The notes beneath the pieces are model-generated. The model did no database searches. It had not been told where the DNA came from and saw only the letters and a list, made by a program, of their open reading frames with translations. Below are positions 32,392 through 46,400 of a stretch of 64,000 nucleotides of DNA, piece by piece; the first letter of the stretch is position 1, and every line of letters begins with the position of its first letter. Source of the DNA: Branchiostoma lanceolatum. Taxonomy: Eukaryota; Chordata; Leptocardii; Amphioxiformes; Branchiostomatidae. The stretch is from assembly GCF_035083965.1 (NCBI RefSeq), contig NC_089723.1:34351193-34415192 (forward strand), given 5' to 3'. The translations under genes and the position numbers were made by a program.

Positions 32392-35300
32392 ATGGCTGCT
32401 TCTGCGATTCTTGTAGTCTGCTGTCTGTTTCTTCACAGTGTGTTCGGCGTCCAGACGGTTGGTAAGTCATTGTTTTATCATTTTCTTTCTTGAGAGTAAA
32501 AGAGAAGCCTATGTTCGTTTTTGGTTTGGATCTGATTAAGAGAGTGAGGTAGATGAAAAGACGGCATCCGGCACCGTGCTGGTTTTTCTGCATAGAACTT
32601 AAACATATTTCCTTCCATTGCGAAATAATAAGACAAGAAATTAAGAAAAACAAGATAGGCTACATCTTCGTGGAAATGCAGGATATTTCCCTCCCACTGA
32701 TAAAGGAAGCATGAAACGCCGCTGTTGTTTATTCAAGCTATTAATATGTCCGATATGAAGTCCCTACCATTAACCACAAAAAATAGGAAGTTGCCACATA
32801 AATTATGTAAATGAGGTCCTCATTAGCATAACACACATTCCTCTGTAAATATGAAGTTTCTGCATAAATTATGCAAATGAAGTCGACATTAGCATAACAC
32901 ACATTCCGTTGTACTCACCTTCCCTAAAGCTATCTACGCCTCTAATATGACACCCGTAGCATTTACCATAAGGGAAATACTATAATTTTCTGCATTAATC
33001 GACCTACCACCTACATCTACTTGTTTGTGGGGATTTATGGCAAAAGAAGAAGAACACGACAGCAAAAACAATGTATTGGAAATATAATGATAGGCTAGGC
33101 CTTAATACAGACAGCTTTAAAACGCTATCTGTTGCGGAAACAGGATTTAGTCTAAAAAGAGCTTCAACTTGTATGTGCTGTTGAGTAGTTCAAACGCACA
33201 AGGCTGGCAGACATGAATCAGGTTTTATTTTCACAGTCAGTTAACTTAACTTTAATGTGGTGGTAAATATTAATTATCAAAGTCATATTTGTATCTAAAG
33301 GAAAACAATACCGCAATGTTGCGAGTCCTACCAAGGAGGTTAAAGAGAGACCTGTTCGTCTAAGATTTGAATAAATCACAGGAGCGATATTTGCTCGTAA
33401 ATACAGGCATGTATCTGCTTTTCCCGTCATCTTGCAGTACTCTTAATCAAACCATGACAGCAAGGTAGGAAACCAAACACTGCTTACTTGTCGTGTGGGC
33501 GAAAGTTAAAGTTAAAGTGGATGTATTGTCTGTGGGAATGGTTTTCTATCAGAATGTTAGGCTTAAACAGACATCCTGCAGCGTTTGCTTGGGCAGAGTT
33601 GGACTGCTGCACTTGTCTGCTTCTTGCTGTGCATATCCAACACTGATTAATATGTCTATGTTTTCTACTATACAGATATTGATGAATGTCAGACTATCCC
33701 AGACTTGTGCCAGAATGGCACCTGTATAAACACCGTGGGCAGCTATCGTTGTAAATGTTCGACTGGCTTCCGGTTCAGCTCAGACTTACTCATATGTGAG
33801 GGTAGGATCATTTTGTATCTTATATCTTATTTTATTGTTAGAATTGTAAAATACAAGTGAATATTTGGGAAGTGTTGGAATACTCTTGGGTCCTACAAGA
33901 ACTGTTATGATGGCTTAAAGCTGACTTGATAACAATGACTGCATTGCTAAGTCAAGAACACTAATGATTGTTAATAAGAAAATAAGACTTTTGGTCTACT
34001 GATGTGTTAACTACCTGATCTGCTGTAAGACTAAATGAGATAATGTAGATTCAGAAAGATCGATAATGTCAAAATGAATTGTCTTAAGGTCAGAAGAACT
34101 ATATTTACCTTTACATTTACCTGCCCTGTACAGGCATGAGGAAGAGTTTCTACTATGCCATGGTGGCATAACTTCCCCGGCAAAATTATTCTCCCTATAG
34201 CTAAAGGCAGCGTACTGTTAGTATGGTAGTAATACCTTTACTTTCCCTGTTCAGAGATGAGGGAGAGTTTCTGCTTTACCATGGTGAGGGAAGGACAGTG
34301 CCAGAACCCGACCAGCGTTAACCTGACGGAGAGGATTTGCTGCTGCTCGGTGGGGACCGGCTGGGGGGAACCCTGCGTAGCCTGCCCAGTGGAAAGGACT
34401 GGTAAATCTCTTACCTAGATGTTAGTATTAGTAGATCAAGAGACGTTCAGAAAAAAAGGATCTGGGATTGATTTACCTATGACACAGTATATCAATAAAA
34501 GCATATCATGTACTTGTCCTAACATAAATATGAATTATCAGACTCTCTATATGACAAACAATCTCTACGTGCCAACTGACTGAGCTAAAGAGACATCGCT
34601 ATTTCATCTCCATATCGTGCATTTTTAAAGATATCTAAAGTTTAAATCTCACCACACGGTACCATTTTTTTGGTCACTTTTTGTTCATTTTCTTAACAAA
34701 TAAGTTCCTTTTTGTGTAATTTATGTGTTATAGACATAGCATGGCCATTTGCCAACTATCTATAGTCAGCCATGAGCATGGCAAAATGCGATCGTCTGCA
34801 TGGCCTTGCATGAAGCTCCCCCTGGCGAGGTGCCACTTGTCTGCAGCTCGGAGGAAAAGGAAGGGTGGACAGAATGGAGGACATCTAATATCAGGCACAA
34901 TGCCAGCAACCGCAAGGCGGTTGCGTGGCAAAAATACACAAGGCTGTAGCTGCCTGCTAAATTAGTACTGCAAGCCTCTTATCTGTATCCTGTACATGTC
35001 TTGGCAATTAACCAGAAACTTGTTTGCAGAATGTCGGTGTGTCTGATTCTATTTTCAGATGCATTCAGAGAATTATGTGGTTCAGATGAGAAGGGCATAG
35101 TGATGGGTCCTGAACCGGGACTTCCCATTGGTAAGTATTTGCCAAAGGGCTCATTTCCTACTTGCATACTTGCGACATGGGATACAAGTTGGACAAGAGT
35201 GGTGCTAACTGTACAGGTTTGGTTTACATTTTCTAGGATGTATGCTGTTGGAGAAGTGTATTAAATGTCTCTTCACATCACTGTTTCATCGAATCAATTT

Positions 35301-38300
35301 AAGCTGATATTCGTTAATTTTGTTATTTCCTTTATGAGAGATGTAAAGCCCCTATCTGTTGGCGACTAGAACTGGCGATGACTTTGGAAGTTTTCGACAT
35401 TTTTTTTCTTGCGGTCACACTGACGCGTGACGCAGTTGCGAATGAAGCCCCGCTGAGCGGGCTATTGGAAATCGCAGTGTTTTCACTGAATAAGAAATCA
35501 ATGCAAAGTGACTAAAATGCATTAAAAAAATATTTGCAATGATAAAGGGACGTACACTTATAATACTTCTAGTGCAACATGAGTAACATATTACAAAATA
35601 CTAGAGTTCCACGACCCAATACCTTAGCCAACTGAGCTTTTTTGAGTTGCATATAAATGTTTTCCATTTATTATGCAAATAAGGACCATACTTGCATGAA
35701 TTAAGTCAGTTGATCATCTTGTCTACCCAAACAACATAAGTTGTAAAGTATGAAAGTCTTATCTTAGCAAAGAAGGCTATTGTGGCATTTCCCTCATAAA
35801 TTAGTTAAATGAGGCCCTCATGTACTTGATTTATGTTCGATAATGTTCACATCTACTTAGCTTCCAAATGCTGCAAGAACGAAATCCCCATCATTTACCA
35901 TTATGCAGGTATAGTTTTTACCATTAATTATGCAAATTAGGTATTCATTTGCAAAATTGATATCTATCGATATTCCTCTCTTCCTCAGTTACATATGTCA
36001 CATATTTGAGAGTCCTAAAATGGAATGCATCGGATTTAACTATCCTCATCAAGTATACAAATTAGCTACTGATTTGCACAATTAGCATATGATCTTTTCA
36101 GCCATCTCTCAAGCTATCAACATACCAAATATCATGACGATCCGTCAACCCTTTCTTGTTATTTCCTTTCAAAGTTTGAAACAAAATCGGCTCCTGAAGT
36201 TCCAAAAGCCTCTGGGGGTCCAAACCAACCAACTTACTCCCCCCCCCCCAAGAGCTATATACCACCCAAACATCATGACCATAGCATATTCAGAACACGG
36301 AAGTTCCGCAGTAGTATCCATAGCAAGACACTAGGGTGCCAAAATCTAATTTTGAGGTCTCAAGAAGAGCCACGCACGTACCAAGTATCATGACAATCCA
36401 TCCAGGCATTCTCGAGTTGTTGTGTTCACACACAGACACACACACACACACACACACGAACGAAAACATTAACCTTCTCGGCGAAGGTAATAAGCATAAC
36501 CTTAAAAGACTTTTACAATGCCAGAAATGACCAAAACAAACTGACACGAAGCATAAACAAGACTTCAATCTATTATGTGGTTTGTACCATGACTGTGAAA
36601 TGACATATATGTTTAATTTATAGATTTATTAGAGCAAACAAACCTTGAAACTGACTTATTATTTTTTACAGATTTAATGGCACCTAGACTTTAAAAATCT
36701 ACAAATTCAATATTGTAGTATTTGAAATGTTAGTGCCTTCACACTTTTAAACTGATATATAGATGCATGTATGTCTGTTTTCCTCTTATAATCATGTAAA
36801 GGTATGATTATTTGAAGTATCTTACTATTCACGATTCCCCGCACCACACAGTCGGCCAAGGTTGTACAATTGTGCCTCCTAGTGGCAAAGTCATTTACCG
36901 CAATGTATGACTAGATTTCTAGTGACGAACTTTATTCTGTGCTGGACGTCCAGTGACTGGATATCTGTTCTCACTGATTTGTTTGTATCTACATGCAGGG
37001 TGTTCGGATAACAACCAGCAATGTAAATATTGGGCCAGCATTGGTGAGTGTGCCGCCAACCCCGACTACATGCTAACGCAATGCCAGCTGAGCTGCAACA
37101 CATGTGATGGTGGCAATGGAGGCAACAACAGAGGTAGTAACTCACATTTTCAATATCCTATATCGTAATGTAAGGAAGACGTGCTGTGATTTGGGCCCCC
37201 TATTAGCTTGCTCTGGAACTGCAGGGGCGGTGTTGTCAAAATCTTTCAAGGAGAATAACTAAAGAAAGGAACGACGGATTGCCATCATATTTAGTATGCA
37301 GGCAGCTTAGACAGAGATCTACACGATAAAGTGCAAGTTATGCAAATTTGAACTTAACTGGTAAATGATTGGAGTGTTAACATTGGAACCTGTGTTATTC
37401 AGTTTAAGGTGTACATGGCCAAGCATACATTATGCGAAAGTCATTTGCATAATCAAAATATTTCATGGAGATCTGAGGTCCCCGAACTCTTGTTGATATA
37501 GTTTAAACCTTTATTCCAAAGCTATTGAACGGGGTTAGTCTCCAGTCCTCTCCTTATAGAGTGACAGTTCTGTCTTTGTCTTTTCAGGGGTCTCTCCTTC
37601 GCGAGATTGGCAAGGGTTTGCCTGGCCTTGCGGCCTCCCTCGATCCAGCCCCTTGCGGAAGAGGTTCTGGGAACGATTAGGTCCCAAAGCAACCACGGTC
37701 CCACCGACCACAACACCCCTGCTGACTACGACAGCGACCGAGACCACCACACCGTTACCAGCCCACGACAGTGCGGCGGTTGGTCTTTGTGACACCAAAG
37801 AGTTCAGTGACTCGCTCTCGTGTAAGCTGGAGCGCGAATACCCAGACATTCAGGACGGTCTTCTCACCAAGTTCGGCGAAAAGTTGTTCCTGGAGCCCAA
37901 TCGGCAGCCGGCGGGGGCGGACGGCGCGGGGAAGAAGTCGTGCGGCACGAGGAGAATTCCGACTTTACACGACAAGAAAGGGGAAACACTCGGCGTTGAT
38001 GTTGGACTTCCCGACGTAGAGTGTGAAAGATTGACGCCTACATTACTGAAGCCAGACTCTGGAGCTGAAAGAGAAGAACGTCAACATCATAGCTGGGTCC
38101 CAGAAACCGCCTTCAACCCGTGCGGGTACTCCGCCAACATGGTGTCCCCGATCCACGCCGTCACAGTCAGCGGAGAGACGGTGGAACTGTGGGCGGGGAC
38201 ACAGAGAGGAGTCTTCCGGCAGCAGAAGTTCCGGGAGGTCAAGTGCACCAGCTACTACCCGAACCACCAGGGCTGCGTGGGGAGGTGCGTGGAAGAGAAC

Positions 38301-38399
38301 ACGTGGCACAAGGCCATCGTGGTCAAGTCCGGGGACCCGCCCGAGGTGGGCTGGGACATGATCGTGGTCAAGGGTAGCTGTAGCTGTCACGTGATCTAA
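32392..38399 (+). CDS. Gene 4: block B copy of the cbEGF-TB-ShK-cystine-knot protein
   Basis: Exons 32392-32461 (signal peptide), 33676-33801 (cbEGF, DIDECQ), 34255-34401 (TB), 35059-35130 (FRELC linker), 36999-37133 (ShK) and 37588-38399 (pro-region and knot), all phase 1; 453 aa. The open frame is intact. Differences from gene 1 include V-to-A in the signal peptide, KCST for KCPT in the EGF, ERLGPK for ERFRPK before the hinge, an inserted acidic/His patch (REERQHH) in the pro-region, and [15 protein letters not shown] in the third knot loop, which is a clustered change (at least five residues) in an otherwise nearly identical domain. The six knot cysteines are kept. The C-terminus is SCSCHVI. 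A Penelope-like remnant follows. Confidence 0.75.
33858..34200 (+). pseudogene. Vestigial EGF and TB exons, block B
   Basis: Block B counterparts of the relics at 12016-12345. The EGF-like stretch has lost frame and cysteines, and the TB-like stretch begins after an acceptor at 34131-34133 and decays within ~60 bp. Confidence 0.55.
35640..36480. repeat. Dispersed repeat, block B copy
   Basis: Nearly identical to 13780-14640. The poly-C and CA tracts differ in length. Confidence 0.65.
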
Positions 38400-38472
38400 C
38401 CCGGAAGCGATGGTGCATATTGGGGCTTCTAATACCGAATATAATTTCATCAGGTTGGTAGATAGAACATAG

Positions 38473-39394
38473 GATATAGGAAATTCTTTTTTTCACAACC
38501 AGTAACTCTCACCTGCTGACGTTTCGGTGTCTGTCAGACATTTTCCTCAGAGACAGAAAAAAAAGAGTAAGAAGCAAGAGGAAAAGTCTAGAGGTATGGT
38601 GACTATTCCATACATCAAAGGTGTCACAGAGTCTTTGGAAAGAGTGTTCAGAAAACACAACATTGCCACTGCAGTAAGACCCATAACAACACTGAGGAGC
38701 CTGCTAACACCCTACAAGTTAGAGGGCCCAGCCAAAACAGAAAGTGTGTACAAGATTCCATGTAAGAGCTGTGAGGAAGTGTACATTGATAGATCTTTAT
38801 TGACACAACAAAAGCACAGCGACTTTCGTAAGGCCTACGAAATACATACATACAAAGTTTAACGAATAGGTGCATACAAATGAGTTTGATTACACACAAT
38901 CATATGGGATAGAGCAACATGTCAAAATATCACATGCCATAGGTGAAACAGGAAGGACCTTTGGGACAAGACTAGAGGAACACAAAAAGGAAGCTGACAA
39001 CATCCATGCATGTAAAGTACACAAGATCCCAGAAAAGACATGCACAAAAAGAAGAGAAGAAGTCTGCAGGCACAGACCACATGGTTAGACACAACTGCGT
39101 CATAGACTGGGAGGGGCCAAGGTAATAGACAGAGCTAGAGAGGACAATAGGCGTATCCGGTGGATCAAGGAAGCCGTCTGGATAAGATAGTCGACACCAG
39201 TGATGAACCGGGACGGGGGGGATACAAGCTTAGCCACGTTTGGGACAGTGTTCTCACCGCAAAAGCGCCACCTACCTCGGCTACTTATAGCGGTGAGAAG
39301 CAGTACTCCAGTCAGAAGCTCTGAGGAAGGTGTCTGACAGGCACCGAAACGTCAGCAGGTGAGAATTACTGGTTGTGAAAAAAACTCCTATATC
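38473..39394 (+). mobile_element. Penelope-like element remnant, block B copy
   Basis: Same inverted ends and same broken GIY-YIG frames as 16584-17503, including the insertion in the YIG site. Small differences (for example AGATCTTTATTG in place of the stop at the first break, and a 2-bp restoration near 39125) show that the two copies decay independently. Confidence 0.8.
39311..39360 (+). ncRNA. Hammerhead ribozyme-like motif, block B
   Basis: CTGAGGA at 39321-39327, stem II GGTGTC/GGCACC, GAAAC at 39346-39350 and GTC, unchanged from block A. An inverted partner lies at 38512-38556 on the minus strand. Confidence 0.65.
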
Positions 39395-40484
39395 GGGTGT
39401 CCTGGTAGTTGTGTCCAAAGAGGTACCCTATGAAATGGCCAATACTCTGATGCAACGTTGACCAAAGAGGACGAAAGAGACTCGGCAGTCATAATACTAG
39501 TACTAGTAGGCTTGATTTGGATAGCGTATACGCATTACGTTCTGCCGACGTGCTGGTGAAACAAATGTACAGGAGGCAGAGTTGGCTTGCGAAGAGACCG
39601 AGGAGATACCTTAAACAATAAAGCCACACAACAATGCGTCGCTATGGAGTACGGTGAGTTAATAGGAGTCTGATAAGACCCGGGTCGAGAAGGGCCTCGG
39701 TCTTAATTAACAGTGCCACATATTGTGCGGAAAGTGCGCCGTATTATAATTTGTAGAAAAAGTGTCACGGACTCGATGTCATGTGTATTAAATGTATGTG
39801 GTGTAACTGCTAGCTTATGGTTTTCATTTATTGTCCTTCCATTGAAATTTTCTCTCATGTAAGTAACCCCCGACCCGTCATTGTCAACAGGAGTCGAGAA
39901 AATACAATGACAAGAGAAAAACCATCTGACACTGTAATTGCAAAGTAGGCCATCTAGAAAAGCAGTAAAAATAAAGATGCTGAATCATGTGCCCTGTCTG
40001 AAACAATTTGAAACATGTGCTGTATAAACAGACTTATCCTGATTTATTTCCAGAACTTCTGTGTTTACTTGACTTGACTACATTACGTTCTGTGTACCAA
40101 GTCTAATATCACAGAGGATTGACGTTGTGCTGTACCTTTATCAAATGAAAGACGTATCAAAGTTAACTTTCACGGCTTTACGTGGTGTCCAAACTATACG
40201 TTTATAGCAGCTACCACTATCTTAGACCTTGAGTAAAATCCTGACAACTGCAAGACTTTGTTCCAGCCAGGGGAAGTTGTTCCCTGTTTTGTCAGGAAGT
40301 TACCTCATCTCACCTCGCCTCACCTATCCCTTGACCTCTTAAATGTCAGGAAGTTGGCGCCATCAAAACATTGGCGCGTTGATTGACGGTTCGCCAGACG
40401 GCGTGTTTGGCCTCTACATAAACGGCTGTGTCAGCACGCCGTCTGTTGTTCAGAACCATCACTTCGCTAGGCGCACGGCTCAAC

Positions 40485-43400
40485 ATGGCTGCTTCTGTGA
40501 TTCTTCTCGTCTGCTTTCTGTCTCTTCACAGTGTCTTCGACGTTGGTAAGTCATCGGTTGTATCATTTTGTTTCTTGGGAGTAAAAGAGACGTTTATTTG
40601 GACGTATGCCCGTGTTTGGATAAGACGTTTAAAGAGAGCGAGGTAGATGGAAAGACGGCACCGTGCCATCGAGTTCATTTTGCTTTCGCAATTTCAAGTA
40701 TACTTGCGTTTAAACATTAAACAGCCGTCGTCAAATCATTTAGGTCTCTGTACAATTTTCAATTTTAGCTGATGCTGGTATTTGTGCATGGAACTTACGT
40801 ATTTCCTTCCATTACGAAATAACAATACTTGAAGTTAAGATGAAAAGTAGGCTTAATACAAACAGCTTTAAAACGCTGTCTGTTGTCCAAAACAAATTTA
40901 AGCAATCTACAAAGAGCAGGTGGTATCGCTCTGCTGACTTCAACTTCAACTTGTACGTGTTTATGTGAGTAGTTCAAATGCACATGGCTGACAGACATGA
41001 AGCAGGTTTCATTTTCACAATTAGTTAACTTAACTTACATGTGGTGGAAAATATTCATTACAAAAATCATGTTTGTATCGAAAGGAAAACAATACGACAA
41101 TGTTGCGAGCTCTACCAAGGTGGTTGAAGAGAGACCTTTTCACACTTAAAAGATATGTATAAATCATAGGCGCGATAGGAATGGAGATAAATCTCACCGG
41201 AACAGCACAGTGCAGACTCTGGTTTGGCATTCCAAATGCAATCATGGGACACTTACTAGGCAGCTAGATTCAAATCTTAGAACTAGCATTTAAATAATTT
41301 GTCCTTCTTAATGTGTAGCTCCGTCTTAGACAGCGTTATATTTGTAACTGTATTTAATGATGATACCATGGCAATATGTTGAGCTTGATTGTTACAATTC
41401 TATTGATACCAAGACCAATGGCGGGGATAGTCTCCACTCCTCTGCTTGGAGACTGACAATTTCGTCCTTTGTTTTTGGTTAAAGGGGTTGCAGGGATCTC
41501 TCCTCAGCGAGACAGTGACCGCGGACTGGGGTTTCCCTGGCCTCGTGGCATCCCTCGGTCCAACCCCATGTGGAAGAGGTTCTGGAACCATTTCTCGAGG
41601 GAAAAGATAGCCGCCCTCCGTGTTTCTATAGGTGAGGGAACAAGGCTTCTCCTCCTTTACATTTGGGCCTGCATGTGTAAGGAGCGACACCTATAGCTGC
41701 AGTGCACAGTGAACCAGTCAGAATTGGACTGAAGAAGGTGACAGACGGTCACCGAAACGTCGGTTGAATAAAACCTTGTTACTTGGTTATGTACAAAGAA
41801 ATATTTTTATTCATTTACCTTCTGTGTGGTGTGTTCAGGACACGTTAGGTCCAGACATAACTGTTTCGTCAAATCAATTTGAGCGAGCATTCGGTAATGT
41901 TATAATTTTCCTAATGAGAGATGTAAGGGCACACTTCTCCCGTGAGAACATTCACAATTTAGCTCTCTTTACTATGTGATTTGTAGGCAGTCTTCATTCT
42001 TGCTACCTTTTTTGTTGTTGCAATCATTCCAATATAAAGATTCTGATATCCCTTGCCCATTGCTAGACCCCAGGAAAGGGCCTTGCTTCCTTTATGATTA
42101 CTATGATTACGAGGAGCGAGGAAAGTACAGGTGTGCTCTGGGCTTGAAGTGGGACATGTCCCGGGCGGCCTGCTGCTGCAGACACGGACAATCCTGGGGA
42201 GACCCGTGCAAGCCCTGCCCTCCCGTCAACTCAAGTAAGTCCATAAATTCCCAAGGACTCTTAGAGGTAATGCGTTTAGAACAGCGTAGTTAGTCTGGTA
42301 GAGACCAGGCGCTTTCAAGGGTACCTTTCCAACAAGTCTGGTAAACTATGCTTCGGTGGATCAAAACTTGAAGACATCGACGCCTCAAGGAGAATGGTAA
42401 GAAATTATGACAATGTTTTATGTTGCCCTCATGTAACAAATATTTGCATGCGGGCTATCACTCCATTAGACAGCGATGGACTTTAGTCAGATTGCATATT
42501 GTATGGCCGACAAGCTAAGAAATATATATATATATAGTGTGGGATAACTGTAACTGTTCTCCTTGTGTTTGTGCTCACCAGTCTTCAAGCGTACCAGATT
42601 AGATTGAAGATAAGGTGTAATAGGTTGCCATGTCCCTAAGCAAAGAACTGCTCTAGATCTATGGCGAATGTAATGAAATGTTATAGACTGTGTCTCATGC
42701 ACATGTATGTCATTGTGTTTCCTTTGCAGCTGAATACAATACACTGTGTCCTGGTGGCCCTGGCCCTCACTTTAAAACCAATGACCTCTCTTACGGTGTG
42801 TCAGGTAAGGTTTTGAAAACTGCTTTTCATCATTTTTATCATCAACCTTGAACAGGTTGAAAATTTATTAGGATGAATTCAATATTCAATGTCTCATGGC
42901 TAATCTATATGCTGTTATCTATTGCTATATCTGTTATTTCATAAATGTCGCCAGTGTGATCTGTATATCTTTAAATCTACAGGTTACGATCAGTGTATGT
43001 TGTCGGAGGGCTTGTGCCAGGGTGGCACGTGCGTCAACACGTTTTTCAGCTACACCTGTGACTGTCCACCTGGCTTTACGTTGGACATATACTCCCGCAC
43101 CTGCAATGGTTATGTCATGTCTTATTTCATTTTGATTAGTATACTATTAAGTCTCATACAGTTGTTCACTGTTACATTTTAGTTGATAGCTGTATATATA
43201 CACTTTACGAGTATGGATGTTTTACAATACAAGATATTGAAGTGTGCGGATAATGATTTGGTTGTCAGTGACCGTTTCTATTTGATTGTTAGAATTTTAC
43301 GAACAAGTGAATATTTGTGTGAAGTGTCAGAATACTCTTGGACCCTACAACTGCCACTGTTATGATGGCTTCAAGATAACTGATAACAATGACTACATTG

Positions 43401-46400
43401 GTAAGTCAACAACACAAAAACTACTGGTTGATTATAAGAATGTAAGACATTTCGTCTACTGAATTGTAGACCACCTGATCTGCTGTAAGATAAAATGAGA
43501 TAAAAAGTCGATTCAGAAAGATTCATTATGTCTTTTCTAATAAGTGATTGTCTTAACGTCACATAAACAATTATCTGTCAAAATAGTCAACCTGACTGAT
43601 AACAATGACTGCATTGGTAAATCAAAAACACAAAAACTAATGCTTGTTAATGCTTATCACATGGCAACATATGTACGATCGGATTTATCTGCTAGGTTGG
43701 TGCATTTAGTCCATTGATTGCAGCATTTATTAGAGGGGAACTTAACAGCAGAAGCTGTAGACGAATTAAGTTTATCTAAGGTACCTTTTTCAGTACGAAG
43801 TTTGACACGGAAATGATGCCATGGGCTTAAATAACATTTCATCACAGATTGACTTTCCCTTAGATAGTGTTTGCTTGTGTGTAACGTAATTGTCCTACCT
43901 GTTATATGTTAATTCTATGAATATAGTTTATTCTGTGCGGTTTTTAACACCTAAGTACGTAATTGAGCCCCCTTTAATGCTATGGTACCGTTGTGCTCGC
44001 AGATTGTATCGGATCAATCAATAAACAAATATGTTACATCAGATTAAGTAATTCAATTGACGATACGCCAGGTAAAGCTACAAACTGAACATTTACCTTC
44101 TCATATTTCAGTCGCATTGTACTTATCTGGAACACTTTACCTGTAACAATCCGCCAACACATGTACTCAAACCTCAGCATTCTATCAATCAAGAAATTAC
44201 TAGCTACTTATTATATATCACAGGTAAACTCCATATATTCAAATGACAACATATGCACCTGGTCTTCTATCTGTAGATGTAATAACTGCCTGGCAACCTA
44301 AAATCATACCTCTTGTTTTTCTCTTCTTAATGTTTTTGCATTGTATTGTATTGTATTGTATTGTAGTTTTATTGTATATTTGTTGAGGAGCCGGCCCTGT
44401 AGAGAAACCAGGTTTCTGTTGCCGGCTCCTCACAGATTTGTTTTTAATCTGGAAAGCCGAATAAATAAAAATAAAATAAAATAAAAAGTTCTTCTCTTTC
44501 AGGAACGTGCGGACTACCGTCGTTTCGCCCCGAACCCCGGACTGGTTGTGCTCCAGGAGACGACCTGGCCAACCCCCCTGGTGTTACCCTCCAGGCCTGT
44601 GCAGACGCTTGCTGTAACGACTCGAGATGCCTGTCGTTTCAGTACAACGTACACAACCAATGTTATTTGAAAAGCAAACTTTGCTCTGCTGGGGAGAAAC
44701 ACTTTACATTAGCCGGCAACATGTACGATCGGATTGATTTACCAGGTTGGTGCATTTAGTCAAGTCATGGCAGCATTTATTAGAGGGGAACTTAACAGCA
44801 GAAGCTGTAGACGAATTAAGTTTATTTAAGGAACCTTTTCAGTACGATTTTGATACGGAAATGATGCCATGGTATGGCATCATTTCCGTGTCAAAATATT
44901 GTATTGAACCCTCATACACCCGAACCCTTTTTTTGCGACTAAAATGACTAAACGGGGTCAAAAATGACCCCAAAATGTTTTGTTCAGTAAAATCTCCCTT
45001 TTAACCTTTCTCGCCGATTGTTATCCGTAAATTGCTTCATCAATGTAAAAGGAATGTTTTGGTTTGTTTAGGTATGAATAATTCCAGTTCATTATGATAA
45101 TTTATGCAAAAAGATCAGAAGGACCACGTTTTGAACTATTCCTATTTAGACTGGTAGAGGATTATTGAGGCCCAAGCCAAATTTTATGTTGCATAACTGC
45201 TTAACGGCTTACGACAGAGCCACCAAAGTTGGTGAATTTTCATAAAATGTCCTTAACAAAAAATTCAAATTAATAAAGTAAGTTCATCGTTTTTCGTGTT
45301 GCCATGGCAACGGGTTTTTGACAGGCATATCTTACAAAATCTACTACTTTCAGTTCAAACAATGACGTGTCGAGGAATTGTTGGCACACCACATTTATTT
45401 TCTTACATTGTTATCATTTATATGTAATCCAATGTAACTTTCATAATTCAACATTAATATTTTATGCTGATTTCATGACGTCATCGGTCAAAATCCAAGA
45501 TGGCGGATAGAATCACATAAAAACGTCATAATGACACACAATTTATTATGATGATATTAATTCACATGTGCATCATCCTCTGAAAATTTGGTGGTGATAC
45601 AACAAGTAGTTTAGAAGTTACAGAGGGCAGGTCTCAAAAACAGTACATGTTTTTCCTGTGGTCAAAAATTACCCCAGTGGAATCACTCCAGACTTTCCTC
45701 TATAATGTCAACAGTATTGTGCCAATCTCCCTAGAAACGTAGAAGTGGTTAGAATAGATGTCTACTGACAAAGTCACGGAAGGAAGTTTTTTCCACGCAA
45801 AAATTTTCAATTGGCACATCAAAATCCACGCCTGGGGTCAAAAATGACCCCGTTCGGGTGTATGAGGGTTACGATATACGTATTTTTACATTAAAACGAT
45901 ACCGTTTTACGTCTTCGATATCGTCTCGGGACTAAGATATCGTTATATTGCGTTATACGCTACAAAATCCACTTAACTAAGATATCGTTATAAAACGTAC
46001 CTTACATTATCGTCAGCAGGTATACAATATTGCAATCCAGACGATTTTTTTTCATATGGTATCATTGAATTGACTCTCTAAAATGTACAGTCTGCATATA
46101 TATATATCGTATTATAAAACGTACGTTAAATAGCGTAAAGATAAGTAGATATTCGTATAGCTTAAATGATTTCCGTATTTTGTTTCCTACTGTAGGACCT
46201 AAGAAGTGGCGTGAGGATTTCCAGTGCGGACAGGGCTACCCCGCTGAGGACGGCAGTCCTGCTGAATGCGACCCTGACGGTATCACCCCTTGCTGCTCCC
46301 CAGGAAAATGGTGCGGCAACACGGCAGCCCACTGTGACTGTCCAACCTGTGTCGACTACAGGAACATACAGTCAGGTACACAACTAGAACACAATAAACA

